Shown here: piece after piece, positions 6,210 to 13,580 of the stretch | Numbering within the stretch: the first letter of the stretch is position 1 | How the letters are laid out: the number at the start of each line of letters is the position of its first letter | Assembly: GCA_023131935.1 (NCBI GenBank) | Contig: JAGLYY010000121.1 | Coordinates: 1-15,832 of the forward strand | Source: Spirochaetales bacterium | GTDB lineage: Bacteria > Spirochaetota > Spirochaetia > JAGLYY01 | DNA length: 15,832 nt | Direction: 5' to 3' | Notes under the pieces: generated by a model | What the model was told of the DNA's origin: nothing | What the model saw: the letters and a program-made list of their open reading frames with translations, nothing else | Databases searched by the model: none | Translations under genes and position numbers: made by a program

Positions 6210-6734
6210 CTATTTCTTTGATGATTTCGGATTCAATATCATTGACATAAAACGGCCTTCCATCGCTGGCGGCCGGTCAACTACATAGGTCCCCTCTTCC
6301 AGTAGCCCAAGAACATTATCGAGAACAACCTTTCCGAGTTCGGTATGAGCAAGTTCCCTTCCGCGGAACCGGATGGTAACTTTTACCTTATTACCGTCCT
6401 CAAGGAATTCCTTTACATGCTTTGCTTTAAACTGCAAATCATGCTTCTCGATTTTTGGCTGCATTCTAATCTCTTTCATTTTAACCAGTTTCTGGTTTTT
6501 CTTCGATTCCCGCAGGCGTTTTTCCTGCTCAAACCTGTATTTCCCATAATCGAGAATTTTACAAACCGGTGGGTTGGCCTGAGGGGCAACCTCAACGAGG
6601 TCCATTTCAGATTCTTTTGCCAGGTTCAGTGCGTCACCGGTAGCAATAACGCCCCGCTGTTCACCCTGCGCATCGATGAGCCGTACCTCGCGGACACGGA
6701 TCTCTTCATTGATTCTCAGTCGTTTTGCAGCCAA
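6210..6734 (-). CDS. infC: Translation initiation factor IF-3, predicted TTG start
   Basis: A 174-residue protein from the proposed start, normal for IF-3. The N-terminal domain has RINEEIRVREVRLID and DLVEVAPQANPPVCKILDYG, then a Lys-rich linker. The C-terminal domain has EIRMQPKIEKHDLQFKAKH, KVKVTIRFRGRELAH and EGRFMSMILNPK. It binds the 30S subunit, discards mismatched start complexes and prevents early 50S joining. Start choice: AGGAGG (6744-6739) lies 4 nt before TTG at 6734, just before the conserved KRLRINEEI. The frame could extend to another TTG at 6800, but that codon is part of the -35 box of a near-consensus promoter whose start is near 6766, so the extension is not in the mRNA. 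Rare starts for infC are known to support autocontrol in other bacteria (AUU in E. coli); TTG would be a milder version. Confidence 0.93.
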   Translation of the reverse strand: MAAKRLRINEEIRVREVRLIDAQGEQRGVIATGDALNLAKESEMDLVEVAPQANPPVCKILDYGKYRFEQEKRLRESKKNQKLVKMKEIRMQPKIEKHDLQFKAKHVKEFLEDGNKVKVTIRFRGRELAHTELGKVVLDNVLGLLEEGTYVVDRPPAMEGRFMSMILNPKSSKK

Positions 6735-6771
6735 CGTTCCTCCTCTCTTAAGCGTACCAAAAGTTTCTCCA

Positions 6772-6800
6772 ACTATATCACCCAAAGGTAAAAGAGTCAA
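6772..6800 (-). promoter_or_regulatory. Sigma-70 promoter of infC-rpmI-rplT-zapA operon
   Basis: Minus strand: -35 TTGACT (6800-6795), 17-nt spacer, -10 TATAGT (6777-6772); 5 of 6 matches in each box. Predicted start at about 6766, giving a leader of about 31 nt to the TTG at 6734. Confidence 0.75.
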
Positions 6801-6869
6801 AGGGTAGGTTCATTTGTATCAGACAATTGGGGGACTATAGCAGAAAAGAGATTTCATGTCCATAAGGAG

Positions 6870-6899
6870 TTGAAGAGAGGGTATATCCTGTGGTAATGT
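6870..6899 (+). promoter_or_regulatory. Candidate extended -10 promoter before the membrane protein gene
   Basis: -35 TTGAAG (6870-6875), 18-nt spacer, extended -10 TGGTAATGT (6891-6899). The start would fall at about 6906, a few nt from the ATG at 6909, so the mRNA would be nearly leaderless. A second candidate, TTGTAT (6814-6819), 16 nt, TATAGC (6836-6841), would give a 60-nt leader. Confidence 0.35.
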
Positions 6900-6908
6900 C
6901 TTGCTGAT

Positions 6909-7577
6909 ATGATATTTTTTCTATTCGCTTCAATACCTTTAACATTTCTTTTCCTGGTTTCCTGTTGTCATGCGGATGCCCTGGGAAGAAGAGGATTCTG
7001 GATCCCTGTCGTTCAGGGAGTATTTACCTATCTGCCGGCGGTACTGCTTTTTCTGATCTTTCGCGGATCATCCGAAGCTGTTTATACCACGGCACGATTG
7101 TATTTTTTTCATTTTTATCATGATTATTTCCTCTGGCTGTTGCTTGGTACCCTGGGTTATTTCCTGATACACGGGTTCCCCAAGTATACCGATGAGGGTG
7201 GGCTCGATCTTTTTGGATTTTTTACCGGGTTCTTCACCGCAGTTAATCTTTTTGAACTAATATTCCGAACCGGGAATTTCACCCCTTACACCCTGTTTCT
7301 CCTTCCTCTTTCCCGGATATCCCTCGTAATATTGGCAACCATGCTTATTACAAAAGGGTTTTCCTTTGATGGATTTCAGCAATGGGCCCTCTTCGGGGCA
7401 GCGGTATTGACAGCTCTTCTTCCCGCCTTCAGCGCCCTGCTTTATGAAATTCATTTCCCGGTACTTGCCTGGTTAGTTACGTTTATACTGATCCTCGGAG
7501 CCGGAGGGGTATATCTCTTTTCTAACCGTTCTTACCGGTACAGGATCAACCCTTTCCAGCGGAACCGAGAACGTTAG
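6909..7577 (+). CDS. Polytopic inner-membrane protein, unknown function
   Basis: A 222-residue hydrophobic protein with about seven predicted membrane spans: residues 2-20, 31-50, 70-90, 100-120, 128-150, 158-178 and 183-204. It ends in a basic tail (NRSYRYRINPFQRNRER). Short loops contain FHFYHDYF and FPKYTDEGGLD. No transporter signature is recognisable and I do not assign a function. The ATG at 6909 is the only start, because an in-frame TAA lies at 6894; no Shine-Dalgarno precedes it. The gene is divergent from infC, and its last 32 bp overlap the 3' end of the convergent aldolase gene. Confidence 0.75.
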   Translation: MIFFLFASIPLTFLFLVSCCHADALGRRGFWIPVVQGVFTYLPAVLLFLIFRGSSEAVYTTARLYFFHFYHDYFLWLLLGTLGYFLIHGFPKYTDEGGLDLFGFFTGFFTAVNLFELIFRTGNFTPYTLFLLPLSRISLVILATMLITKGFSFDGFQQWALFGAAVLTALLPAFSALLYEIHFPVLAWLVTFILILGAGGVYLFSNRSYRYRINPFQRNRER

Positions 7578-8544
7578 TATTTTTATGGGCATATAATTCT
7601 TTCAACAATTCTCTCGCAGGTCCAAGATATTTTCTCGGGTCGAACTGACCGGGATTCTCCGCCATATATTTTCGAATTGCCGCTGTCATCGCAATTCTGC
7701 CATCGGTATCGATGTTGATTTTGCAAACCGCGGATCGAGTAGCTTTTCTGAGCTCTTCTTCAGGAATCCCAATCGCGTCCTTCAGATCGCCCCCAAATTC
7801 ATTAATAATCGAGACATATTCTCCAGGTATTGATGACGAACCGTGGAGTACAATGGGGAATCCGGGAATTTTCTTTTCAATTTCTTCAAGAATATCGAAC
7901 CGGAGTGGCGGAGGAATGAGAATGCCATCAGCATCCCGTGTGCATTGCTCCGGCTTGAACTTGTTCGCGCCATGGGAGGTCCCGATAGAAATGGCTAGGC
8001 TGTCTACCCCTGTTTTCTTAACGAAATCAATAACCTCTTCAGGTTTTGTGTAGGTTGATTTTTCGGCAACTACATCATCCTCAACACCGGCGAGAACTCC
8101 AAGTTCTCCCTCGACAGTTACATAATCAGCTCTGGAATGGGCGTATTCTACAACCTTCTTTGTGAGGGCTATGTTCTCCTCGTAGGGTAGATGGGACCCA
8201 TCAATCATAACGGATGAGAAACCGGAATCGATACAGTCTTTGGCCAATTCGAAGGAATCACCATGGTCCAGGTGCAGAGCGATGGGGATTTCGTGCCCAA
8301 GTTCCCGGGCAAATTCAAACGCTCCCTTCGCCATGTTCCGGAGGAGGTTTGCATTCGCGTAGCTGCGGGCTCCTTTGGATACTTGAAGAATGACCGGGCT
8401 CTTTGTCTCTACACATGCCTGAATGATGGCCTGAAGCTGTTCAAGGTTATTAAAGTTATAGGCGGGAATGGCATAGCCGCCCTCGACGGCCTTTTTGAAC
8501 ATTTCTATCGTGTTTACAAGACCAAGTTCTTTGTAGGAAACCAT
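7546..8544 (-). CDS. fba: Class II fructose-bisphosphate aldolase
   Basis: A 332-residue enzyme that reversibly splits fructose-1,6-bisphosphate into dihydroxyacetone phosphate and glyceraldehyde-3-phosphate in glycolysis. Visible class II features: AIPAYNFNNLEQLQAII near the N-terminus; IALHLDHGDSFELAKDCIDS, carrying the catalytic Asp and a zinc His; SVMIDGSHLPYEENI; TVEGELGVLAGVEDD, a zinc Glu; SIGTSHGANKFK, a zinc His; and IVLHGSSSIPGEYV with KINIDTDGRIAMTAAIRKY, phosphate-binding and the third His. Length fits the longer class IIB type. AAGGAG lies 7 nt before the ATG, with a near-perfect promoter upstream. Monocistronic; its last codons overlap the convergent membrane protein gene. Confidence 0.97.
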   Translation of the reverse strand: MVSYKELGLVNTIEMFKKAVEGGYAIPAYNFNNLEQLQAIIQACVETKSPVILQVSKGARSYANANLLRNMAKGAFEFARELGHEIPIALHLDHGDSFELAKDCIDSGFSSVMIDGSHLPYEENIALTKKVVEYAHSRADYVTVEGELGVLAGVEDDVVAEKSTYTKPEEVIDFVKKTGVDSLAISIGTSHGANKFKPEQCTRDADGILIPPPLRFDILEEIEKKIPGFPIVLHGSSSIPGEYVSIINEFGGDLKDAIGIPEEELRKATRSAVCKINIDTDGRIAMTAAIRKYMAENPGQFDPRKYLGPARELLKELYAHKNTNVLGSAGKG

Positions 8545-8584
8545 GTTGTTTCTCCTTTACTTATCTTACTGCAAATCACCATGG

Positions 8585-8629
8585 ATTGTAGGTTTCCACA
8601 AGAGGTATGTCAAGGCAGATAACCTTGAC
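8585..8629 (-). promoter_or_regulatory. fba promoter with overlapping inverted repeat
   Basis: Minus strand: -35 TTGACA (8613-8608), 17-nt spacer, -10 TACAAT (8590-8585). A 7-bp inverted repeat GTCAAGG (8609-8615) / CCTTGAC (8623-8629) with a 7-nt spacer overlaps the -35. It also overlaps a divergent TTGACC (8625-8630) that could be the -35 for the lipoprotein gene, with weak -10 TAGGGT at 8648-8653. The dyad is a candidate operator. Confidence 0.65.
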
Positions 8630-8657
8630 CATTCCCCTTTCACCCTGTAGGGTTTTC

Positions 8658-9566
8658 ATGATGAAAAACTACTTATTAATGTCGCTTAGCCTCCTGTTAT
8701 TCTCATTTGTCAGTTGCGAATCACCTGACATCCTTTCCATCGAAGACCCTTATGGAGTTGACTATTTTTTTGAATTTTCTTCTGTACTTAAGGATGAAGA
8801 ACTTTCAGCCAGGCAGGTAGTGATTCCTCCGGAAGAAAGACTGAAAGTCAGCCAGTACGATGCAATAAAATCAGAAGCTGTAAAATGCGGAGCAATTCTG
8901 CTCAGTCCTCTTCTTTCTATTCATGGCCCAAGGCTCTCCCGCGAATTGCCGGAGGTAACAGTTTTTTATTTTGATATCGAATCAATAAAGGGCCAACCGC
9001 CTGGTAAGGACGCGGGACCGGGTGGGGTACCGATCTGGTGGGACCGTCGGGAGGTTTTTGAAAGCGCAGGGCAGCATGCTGCTGCTTTTATCGACAAAAA
9101 AATGATGGAGAGGAATGAAGGACTGCAGGCAGGGATGATATTTGCCGACGCGGGAGCCGGCAGAAGTTCCGAAAGGGAGTCCTTTTTATCCGGATTCAAC
9201 CAGATTGGAGATCCCGGCCTTTTGGAAATCCTGGAGACAGGGGGAGGAACAGATTATAATGAAACTAAGGTAAGAACTTTCCTCAAAGAGGAGGATTGGG
9301 TCCTTTTAATCCTCTTTGGAGCAGGATCTTCCACATTGGGTCTTGAATATGCTGAGGGGCGGGGAATCCCTGTGATTGGAGAATTCCTTCAATCTTATGA
9401 GGATGTGAATGTTTTATTTTCCCTGGAACCGGACTTTTCCCGGCTTTTTTATGAAATTTCTCATGAAATCGGGGAATTCAGTAAAGAAAAATGGGATATC
9501 GAGGCTGAAAAAGGGCATTCTCTTCGGCTCCATTGGGAGATTATAGGCAACGAGCAAGTTTTTTAA
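8658..9566 (+). CDS. Lipoprotein with periplasmic-binding-protein-like fold, unknown ligand
   Basis: A 302-residue protein. The N-terminus MMKNYLLMSLSLLLFSFVSC is a lipoprotein signal peptide with lipobox FVSC, modified at Cys20. The mature part alternates beta strands and helices, with segments such as AILLSPLLSIHG, AGMIFADAGAG, RESFLSGFNQIGD, DWVLLILFGAGSSTLGLEYA and GIPVIGEFL. This pattern suggests a type 1 periplasmic-binding (LacI/BMP-like) fold, so a surface or periplasmic ligand binder. That is inferred from texture, not from a matched family signature. AGGG lies 5 nt before the ATG at 8658; the next codon at 8661 is an equally possible start. No transporter genes adjoin it. It is divergent from fba and precedes the flaA promoter. 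Confidence 0.7.
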   Translation: MMKNYLLMSLSLLLFSFVSCESPDILSIEDPYGVDYFFEFSSVLKDEELSARQVVIPPEERLKVSQYDAIKSEAVKCGAILLSPLLSIHGPRLSRELPEVTVFYFDIESIKGQPPGKDAGPGGVPIWWDRREVFESAGQHAAAFIDKKMMERNEGLQAGMIFADAGAGRSSERESFLSGFNQIGDPGLLEILETGGGTDYNETKVRTFLKEEDWVLLILFGAGSSTLGLEYAEGRGIPVIGEFLQSYEDVNVLFSLEPDFSRLFYEISHEIGEFSKEKWDIEAEKGHSLRLHWEIIGNEQVF

Positions 9567-9593
9567 ACTATTCTTTTTACTACAGAAAATTAT

Positions 9594-9622
9594 TTGACAA
9601 GGTTATACTGAAAACCTATAAT
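9594..9622 (+). promoter_or_regulatory. Perfect-consensus sigma-70 promoter of the flaA operon
   Basis: -35 TTGACA (9594-9599), 17-nt spacer, -10 TATAAT (9617-9622). Both boxes and the spacing match the consensus exactly. Predicted start is near 9629, with a leader of about 42 nt to the first flaA. This fits sigma-70 rather than sigma-28 control of sheath proteins, as known for flaA genes in other spirochaetes. Confidence 0.85.
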
Positions 9623-9670
9623 TCTATGTGTCTGAATTTTAAGGATCTGCAGTCAAGTAAGGAGTACAAA

Positions 9671-10402
9671 ATGAAGCGAGGCGGAATCCTGTTTCTATGC
9701 CTTTTCTTTGTTGTTTCCCTTTTACCGCCAGTTCTTTCTGCTGACGAAGCAACTCAAAACCTTGTATCCCGTATTTTGGAGAGTTTTGATCCTGCGGATA
9801 AAGCAAGAGAATGGTACGTTCAGGGGAGTAAGTTTGTTACCGAGGGGTATCCCGAGTTAGCCTATGCCCAATCATGGCCCTACGCCCTTTTTGGCAACAA
9901 TCGCGAAGGGAATGATTATCAGGTTCTTGGTATACACGCGAAATTTGATCGTCAGGGTTACAACTACATCGAAATCATCCCGGTAAAGAGGGAAGGCGGT
10001 GAGGTAATACCCGATCCGATACCGATTCCAGGGAGGGTAAAAGAATTTGATCTCTGGGTCTGGGGAACTCGATTTGATTATTACCTGGAATTATATCTGG
10101 AGGATTATAAGGGAATTGTTCATGTTCTCGATCTGGGAAATATGAACTTCACGGGGTGGAAAAATCTTCGTATCCAAATACCTTCTTATATTCCACAGCT
10201 AGTCGAATATATACCATATCTGAAGGGACTGGAACTTCTCAAGATCGTTCTCTGGACCCGGCCGCATGAGTCGGTGAGCGATTTTTATATGTATATCGAT
10301 CAGATCAAGGTTCTGACAGATATGTTTGTTTCCCGGTTCGATGGTGACGACCTCGCTTTACCTGAAAAGGTAAGTGAAGTTTGGTCCGAAGGAGGAGAAT
10401 AA
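9671..10402 (+). CDS. flaA: FlaA-type periplasmic flagellar filament outer layer (sheath) protein, copy 1
   Basis: A 243-residue Sec-exported protein. Signal peptide is residues 1-24 (MKRGGILFLCLFFVVSLLPP, then VLSA cleaved before DEA). The mature part has FlaA features: repeated aromatic beta strands (GIHAKFDRQGYNYIEIIPVK, FDLWVWGTRFDYYLELYLED), the NFTGWKNLRIQIP motif, and the C-terminal FYMYIDQIKVLTD pattern. FlaA forms the sheath around the FlaB core in the periplasmic filaments of spirochaetes. AAGGAG lies 6 nt before the ATG at 9671; the frame continues upstream but without a signal peptide. It is 5 bp before the second flaA and under the consensus promoter at 9594. Confidence 0.88.
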   Translation: MKRGGILFLCLFFVVSLLPPVLSADEATQNLVSRILESFDPADKAREWYVQGSKFVTEGYPELAYAQSWPYALFGNNREGNDYQVLGIHAKFDRQGYNYIEIIPVKREGGEVIPDPIPIPGRVKEFDLWVWGTRFDYYLELYLEDYKGIVHVLDLGNMNFTGWKNLRIQIPSYIPQLVEYIPYLKGLELLKIVLWTRPHESVSDFYMYIDQIKVLTDMFVSRFDGDDLALPEKVSEVWSEGGE

Positions 10403-10407
10403 CAGCA

Positions 10408-11115
10408 ATGAAGAAACTGGTAGTAATACTTTTACTTTTACTTTTTGCAGGTGTTTCCGCTTTCGGCCAGGTTTCGGTTGGGACCCCCGATGCAACGGAA
10501 GTCGGTGTTGACAGTGCCCAGCAGAAGCTGAAAGAGGTTTCTGTTGATAAATTCGAACGGGCAGGGTCCTGGCTGGCTTCGATGCCGCGGGATATGGGGC
10601 TTACGACTGTCCGCCGTTTCATCGGAGGACCGATCGGGAAAGAACCTCTGGAAGATGAAGTGACCATTGGTATTGGTGAAGGGGACGTGAATGTTGTTGG
10701 CGTGAAGGTGCAATTTTTCAAACGGGGGATGGCGTTCTTCAGCATCTATCCTATCAAACCTCTGCCTGTTGAGGGGATTACCAAAACCGTATCGGTATGG
10801 GTAGTAGGAAGAAATACGAACCACATCCTGAAGATCCTTCTTGAAGATCAATTCGGTCACACCGCCCACATAACCATGGGAAAGCTCAATTTTAGTGGCT
10901 GGAAAAAACTGACGGTAGCGATCCCTCCGACCCTGGTTCAGCGGGATTTCCGATATACAAATAAATTGGGAATCAAGATTGCAGGTTTCCTGATAGAATG
11001 TGATCCTACTGCAACATATGGTTCTTACTACATTTACTTTGATGATCTTCGGGCAACCACCGATCTCTTTGCTGAGGAAAGCCGCGACGAAGATGATATG
11101 CCCGATGGCTGGTAG
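10408..11115 (+). CDS. flaA: FlaA-type periplasmic flagellar filament outer layer (sheath) protein, copy 2
   Basis: A 235-residue Sec-exported protein with signal peptide MKKLVVILLLLLFAGVSAFG, cleaved near residues 18-20. The mature part is FlaA-like: VKVQFFKRGMAFFSIYPIKP, TVSVWVVGRNTNHILKILLE, LNFSGWKKLTVAIPP and SYYIYFDDLRATTDLF. It shares the 'NF(S/T)GWK.L' and 'Y(I/M)YFD' motifs with the gene before it but is otherwise divergent. GGAGGAG lies about 11 nt before the ATG. The gene begins 5 bp after the first flaA stop. An intrinsic terminator follows the stop by about 20 bp, so most transcripts should end here. Confidence 0.88.
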   Translation: MKKLVVILLLLLFAGVSAFGQVSVGTPDATEVGVDSAQQKLKEVSVDKFERAGSWLASMPRDMGLTTVRRFIGGPIGKEPLEDEVTIGIGEGDVNVVGVKVQFFKRGMAFFSIYPIKPLPVEGITKTVSVWVVGRNTNHILKILLEDQFGHTAHITMGKLNFSGWKKLTVAIPPTLVQRDFRYTNKLGIKIAGFLIECDPTATYGSYYIYFDDLRATTDLFAEESRDEDDMPDGW

Positions 11116-11119
11116 ACCG

Positions 11120-12340
11120 ATGACCCCAAAATTCAACCCTCCTTTCCAAAGGGGGGTTTTTTTATTACCTCTCTGCATCTTCCTGTTATCCTGTGCTGCA
11201 ACATCTGCCTGGGGGCAAGAGGGATATCTTTTCCGCTTTTATCCCCCTTCGGTATTGAAGATTGTCGAGAAACAGAATCTCCGGAAATCGGAAAACGGGA
11301 GATACCGGGGTTTTATTTATAGAGAAGAGCGGAGTGTTCTGCGGGAAACCGGCATGGAGGGGGGATTTCGTACCTACGAAGGGGAGTTGTATCGTCTCGA
11401 AGAGATGAAACGGGAGGCACGATTTGTAGCGGTGCCTGTTGATGCATATTATTCAGCCTCCATGAGGCTGAATGAACTCGGGTTTATGGAACGCACTCAG
11501 ATAAATTTCCCCCGGCTCCTAAACTTCCCTCTGTTTCCCGAAGAACCGGTTGCTCCTGGGGACACCTGGAGGGCATTTGGCGAGCGGCTTGTAGATCCGC
11601 TGAACAGCGGCCATTTAACGAGGGTCCAGTTTTATTGTGAATATGAATACGTAGGGGAAGGGGAGTATTATGGCAAATGGGGTCACAGTATACGGGCTCA
11701 ATATGCGGTTCGGTACAGGCGGGGAGATGACCGGAATGGAGATTTCGCTCTCGCCAGCGTCCAGGGACGCCATATTGTTTCTATTATTCTCTACGAAGAT
11801 GGTGGAATCTTCATGCGGGACACGGTGGATGAACAATATCAACATGATGATGTAGGGGAGATAACCTTCTCCGGTTTTATTCTCACCTGGTATAATCATG
11901 TAGTTGGCCTGGACCGGACTGAACTGCTTCGGGACCTGCAGGAAGATCTCGAAGAGAAAGGTGTTCCCGGAATCGACCTTCAGGAGGATGACCGGGGAGT
12001 AGCCCTTACGATTCGGGACCTGAATTTCATTGCTGATTCGCCGGAATTACTGCCATCTGAACGGGGACGGCTGGATGAGATAGCGGAAATTCTTTCAAGA
12101 GTAGAGAACCGGACAATCCTTGTTATTGGGCATACCGCGGACGTTGGCACACAGGAGAGTCAATTTGAACTTTCGATCCAACGGGCAAAAGCGATAATCG
12201 ATGCAATGACTGAAAGGGGGTTACCCGCTGAAAGATTCATGTATCTTGGGAAAGGGGGGACCGAACCTATTGCATCAAATAATACCGATAAAGGGAGGGC
12301 ACAAAACCGCCGGGTCGAGATCATCATTTTGGAGGATTAA
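11120..12340 (+). CDS. OmpA-family peptidoglycan-binding lipoprotein
   Basis: A 406-residue protein. The N-terminus MTPKFNPPFQRGVFLLPLCI leads to FLLSC, a lipobox (LLSC, Cys25). Residues 35-290 are a beta-rich domain of unknown type (YRGFIYREERSVLRETGMEG; AQYAVRYRRGDDRNGDFALA; a window with SIILYEDGGIFMRDT). The C-terminal ~110 residues are an OmpA domain: LNFIADSPELLPSERGRLDE, ILVIGHTADVGTQESQFELS and NNTDKGRAQNRRVEIIILED, with the peptidoglycan-binding Asp and Arg. It probably links the outer membrane or sheath zone to peptidoglycan. The start at 11120 is 4 nt after the flaA stop and has no clear Shine-Dalgarno, so it likely depends on reinitiation; ATG at 11105 is an alternative. An intrinsic terminator lies inside the signal-peptide codons. 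It is third in the flaA operon. Confidence 0.85.
   Translation: MTPKFNPPFQRGVFLLPLCIFLLSCAATSAWGQEGYLFRFYPPSVLKIVEKQNLRKSENGRYRGFIYREERSVLRETGMEGGFRTYEGELYRLEEMKREARFVAVPVDAYYSASMRLNELGFMERTQINFPRLLNFPLFPEEPVAPGDTWRAFGERLVDPLNSGHLTRVQFYCEYEYVGEGEYYGKWGHSIRAQYAVRYRRGDDRNGDFALASVQGRHIVSIILYEDGGIFMRDTVDEQYQHDDVGEITFSGFILTWYNHVVGLDRTELLRDLQEDLEEKGVPGIDLQEDDRGVALTIRDLNFIADSPELLPSERGRLDEIAEILSRVENRTILVIGHTADVGTQESQFELSIQRAKAIIDAMTERGLPAERFMYLGKGGTEPIASNNTDKGRAQNRRVEIIILED
11135..11163 (+). terminator. Intrinsic terminator inside the OmpA-like signal peptide codons
   Basis: AACCCTCCTT, loop TCCA, AAGGGGGGTT: a 10-bp stem with one G-T pair, followed by TTTTTTT. It begins 19 nt after the flaA stop codon at 11115. 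On strength it is the best intrinsic terminator in the window, and it lies within the codons for PPFQRGVFLL of the next gene. Confidence 0.85.
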
Positions 12341-13134
12341 AGGTGAAAGAGCCGGATGAAATTCGCTGAAACGATATTAATAAATTGATCCAGAGCAGTG
12401 CACCGTACTTCCGCCAGAATCTCATAGGTGTAGCCAATATTGCCGGGATGATTCACCTCTCCCCTTACTTTTTGCGGGCTTAAGTAGGGAGCATCGGTTT
12501 CGACTAAAATGGCATCATTCGGCAGGGCCCTTGCTGAGTCCCTGATATTTCTTGCATTCTTGTATGTGAGATTTCCACAGAAAGAGATCTGAAATCCGAG
12601 ATTATAAAACTTTTGTGCCCATCCAAGGTCCGAGGAGAAGCAGTGCATAATCCCTCCGGCTTTTGGAGGAAGGCTTTGTAAAACATCGTAGGTTTCCCTG
12701 TCCGCCTTCCGGTTGTGGACGATAACAGGAAGATCATGGGTGTTCGCGATCTCGATCTGCTCGGCGAACAATTTAATCTGTTTTTCTTTTGTACCGTAAT
12801 TCCAGTGAAAATCAAGACCTATCTCCCCAATACCAATTACCTGCTCGTGGGTTGCCTGTTCATTGATGAGGTCAAGCCGGAGTTTTAAATCGGAATTATC
12901 ACTTTCCGCGAAACCGGGGTATAGACCGGTAGTGTGATAAAGATTGGGAAATGGAGCTCCCAGGGCAAGACGATCATCAAGATCATCACCGGTAATACCA
13001 ATATCAAGGGCGAAGGAAAGACCACCATGAAAACATTTTTCCATTACCCTCTCCGGTTTCAATCCTTTACGCCTCATTTCCAGTAGATGAAGATGAGAGT
13101 CTATCATGCCTTCGTGAATGTGAATGAGCTTCAT
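12337..13134 (-). CDS. tatD: TatD-family metal-dependent deoxyribonuclease
   Basis: A 265-residue TIM-barrel hydrolase of the amidohydrolase superfamily. Metal ligands are all present: H14-x-H16 in MIDSHLHL, Glu104 in GIGEIGLDFHW, His140 in PVIVHNRKA, His164 in GIMHCFSS and Asp214 in LVETDAPYLSP. The family consists of 3'-5' DNA exonucleases acting in repair and DNA turnover. A usual 'G.HP' His is Tyr here (TTGLYPGFAE, residue 72). The start at 13134 has only a weak Shine-Dalgarno; the next Met at residue 10 (MIDSHLHL) is possible. It is convergent with the OmpA-like gene and shares the stop-codon palindrome TTAA (12337-12340) with it. Confidence 0.92.
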   Translation of the reverse strand: MKLIHIHEGMIDSHLHLLEMRRKGLKPERVMEKCFHGGLSFALDIGITGDDLDDRLALGAPFPNLYHTTGLYPGFAESDNSDLKLRLDLINEQATHEQVIGIGEIGLDFHWNYGTKEKQIKLFAEQIEIANTHDLPVIVHNRKADRETYDVLQSLPPKAGGIMHCFSSDLGWAQKFYNLGFQISFCGNLTYKNARNIRDSARALPNDAILVETDAPYLSPQKVRGEVNHPGNIGYTYEILAEVRCTALDQFINIVSANFIRLFHL

Positions 13135-13237
13135 GTGCACTACTTTACAGATTTGACCAGGTTTTGCCCATCCCATTTTTATAATATATTGAGATATTGG
13201 TGCCTATGAACAGCAGTAACACATGTTTCGCAAGGTA

Positions 13238-13267
13238 TTGACCACAAGGGGCATCCTCTTTTACTAT
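13238..13267 (+). promoter_or_regulatory. Candidate promoter of tRNA-Leu
   Basis: -35 TTGACC (13238-13243), 18-nt spacer, -10 TACTAT (13262-13267). The predicted start near 13274 is about 10 nt before the mature tRNA. Confidence 0.55.
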
Positions 13268-13283
13268 AAACCCGCTACAAATA

Positions 13284-13368
13284 GCCGGAGTGGTGGAATT
13301 GGTAGACACTGGGGACTTAAAATCCCCCGGCATAATATGCTGTACGAGTTCAAGTCTCGTCTCCGGCA
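13284..13368 (+). tRNA. tRNA-Leu, anticodon UAA
   Basis: A class II tRNA of 85 nt including the discriminator A. Acceptor arms GCCGGAG / CTCCGGC pair fully. The D arm contains AATTGGTAGACAC. The anticodon stem GGGGA / TCCCC encloses CTTAAAA with anticodon TAA at 13318-13320. There is a long variable arm (CGGCATAATATGCTG), and the T arm is ACGAG TTCAAGT CTCGT. CCA is not encoded. It reads UUA leucine codons. Confidence 0.96.
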
Positions 13369-13580
13369 ACTTTGTTCGTTGACACTCACCAAAACTGCAA
13401 GCGAGTCTGCTTGCGCAGTCACGTCTCCAGGGAGCGCCTTAACGAAAGCGAAAAGACCAATTAGACTGGAAATCGATTATTATCCTCATCAATTCCGCGT
13501 TTTGTCAGGATTTCTTATGATATTTGAAAACTTTGTATACAATGTACTATACTTTTCATTATCAATATTCTAATACAATT
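13369..13580 (+). other. Intergenic region after tRNA-Leu: hairpin and candidate promoter
   Basis: No gene is seen. ACTGC-AAGC / GCTT-GCAGT at 13394-13419 forms a bulged hairpin just after the tRNA, without a T tract. A candidate promoter for the cyclase has -35 TTGAAA (13524-13529), 18 nt, -10 TATACT (13548-13553); the palindrome TTGTATACAA (13533-13542) lies in its spacer, where a repressor could bind. The sequence becomes noticeably AT-rich from about 13450. Confidence 0.5.

Noticed and set aside
9533..9670. N-terminal extension of the first FlaA from an upstream ATG.
   Set aside because: The extension would lie upstream of and across the perfect promoter at 9594-9622 and would bury the signal peptide; AAGGAG marks the ATG at 9671.
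13284..13368. tRNA-Leu as an attachment site with a downstream att copy.
   Set aside because: I found no second copy of the tRNA 3' end (GTCTCGTCTCCGGC) in the downstream 2.4 kb, and no integrase.
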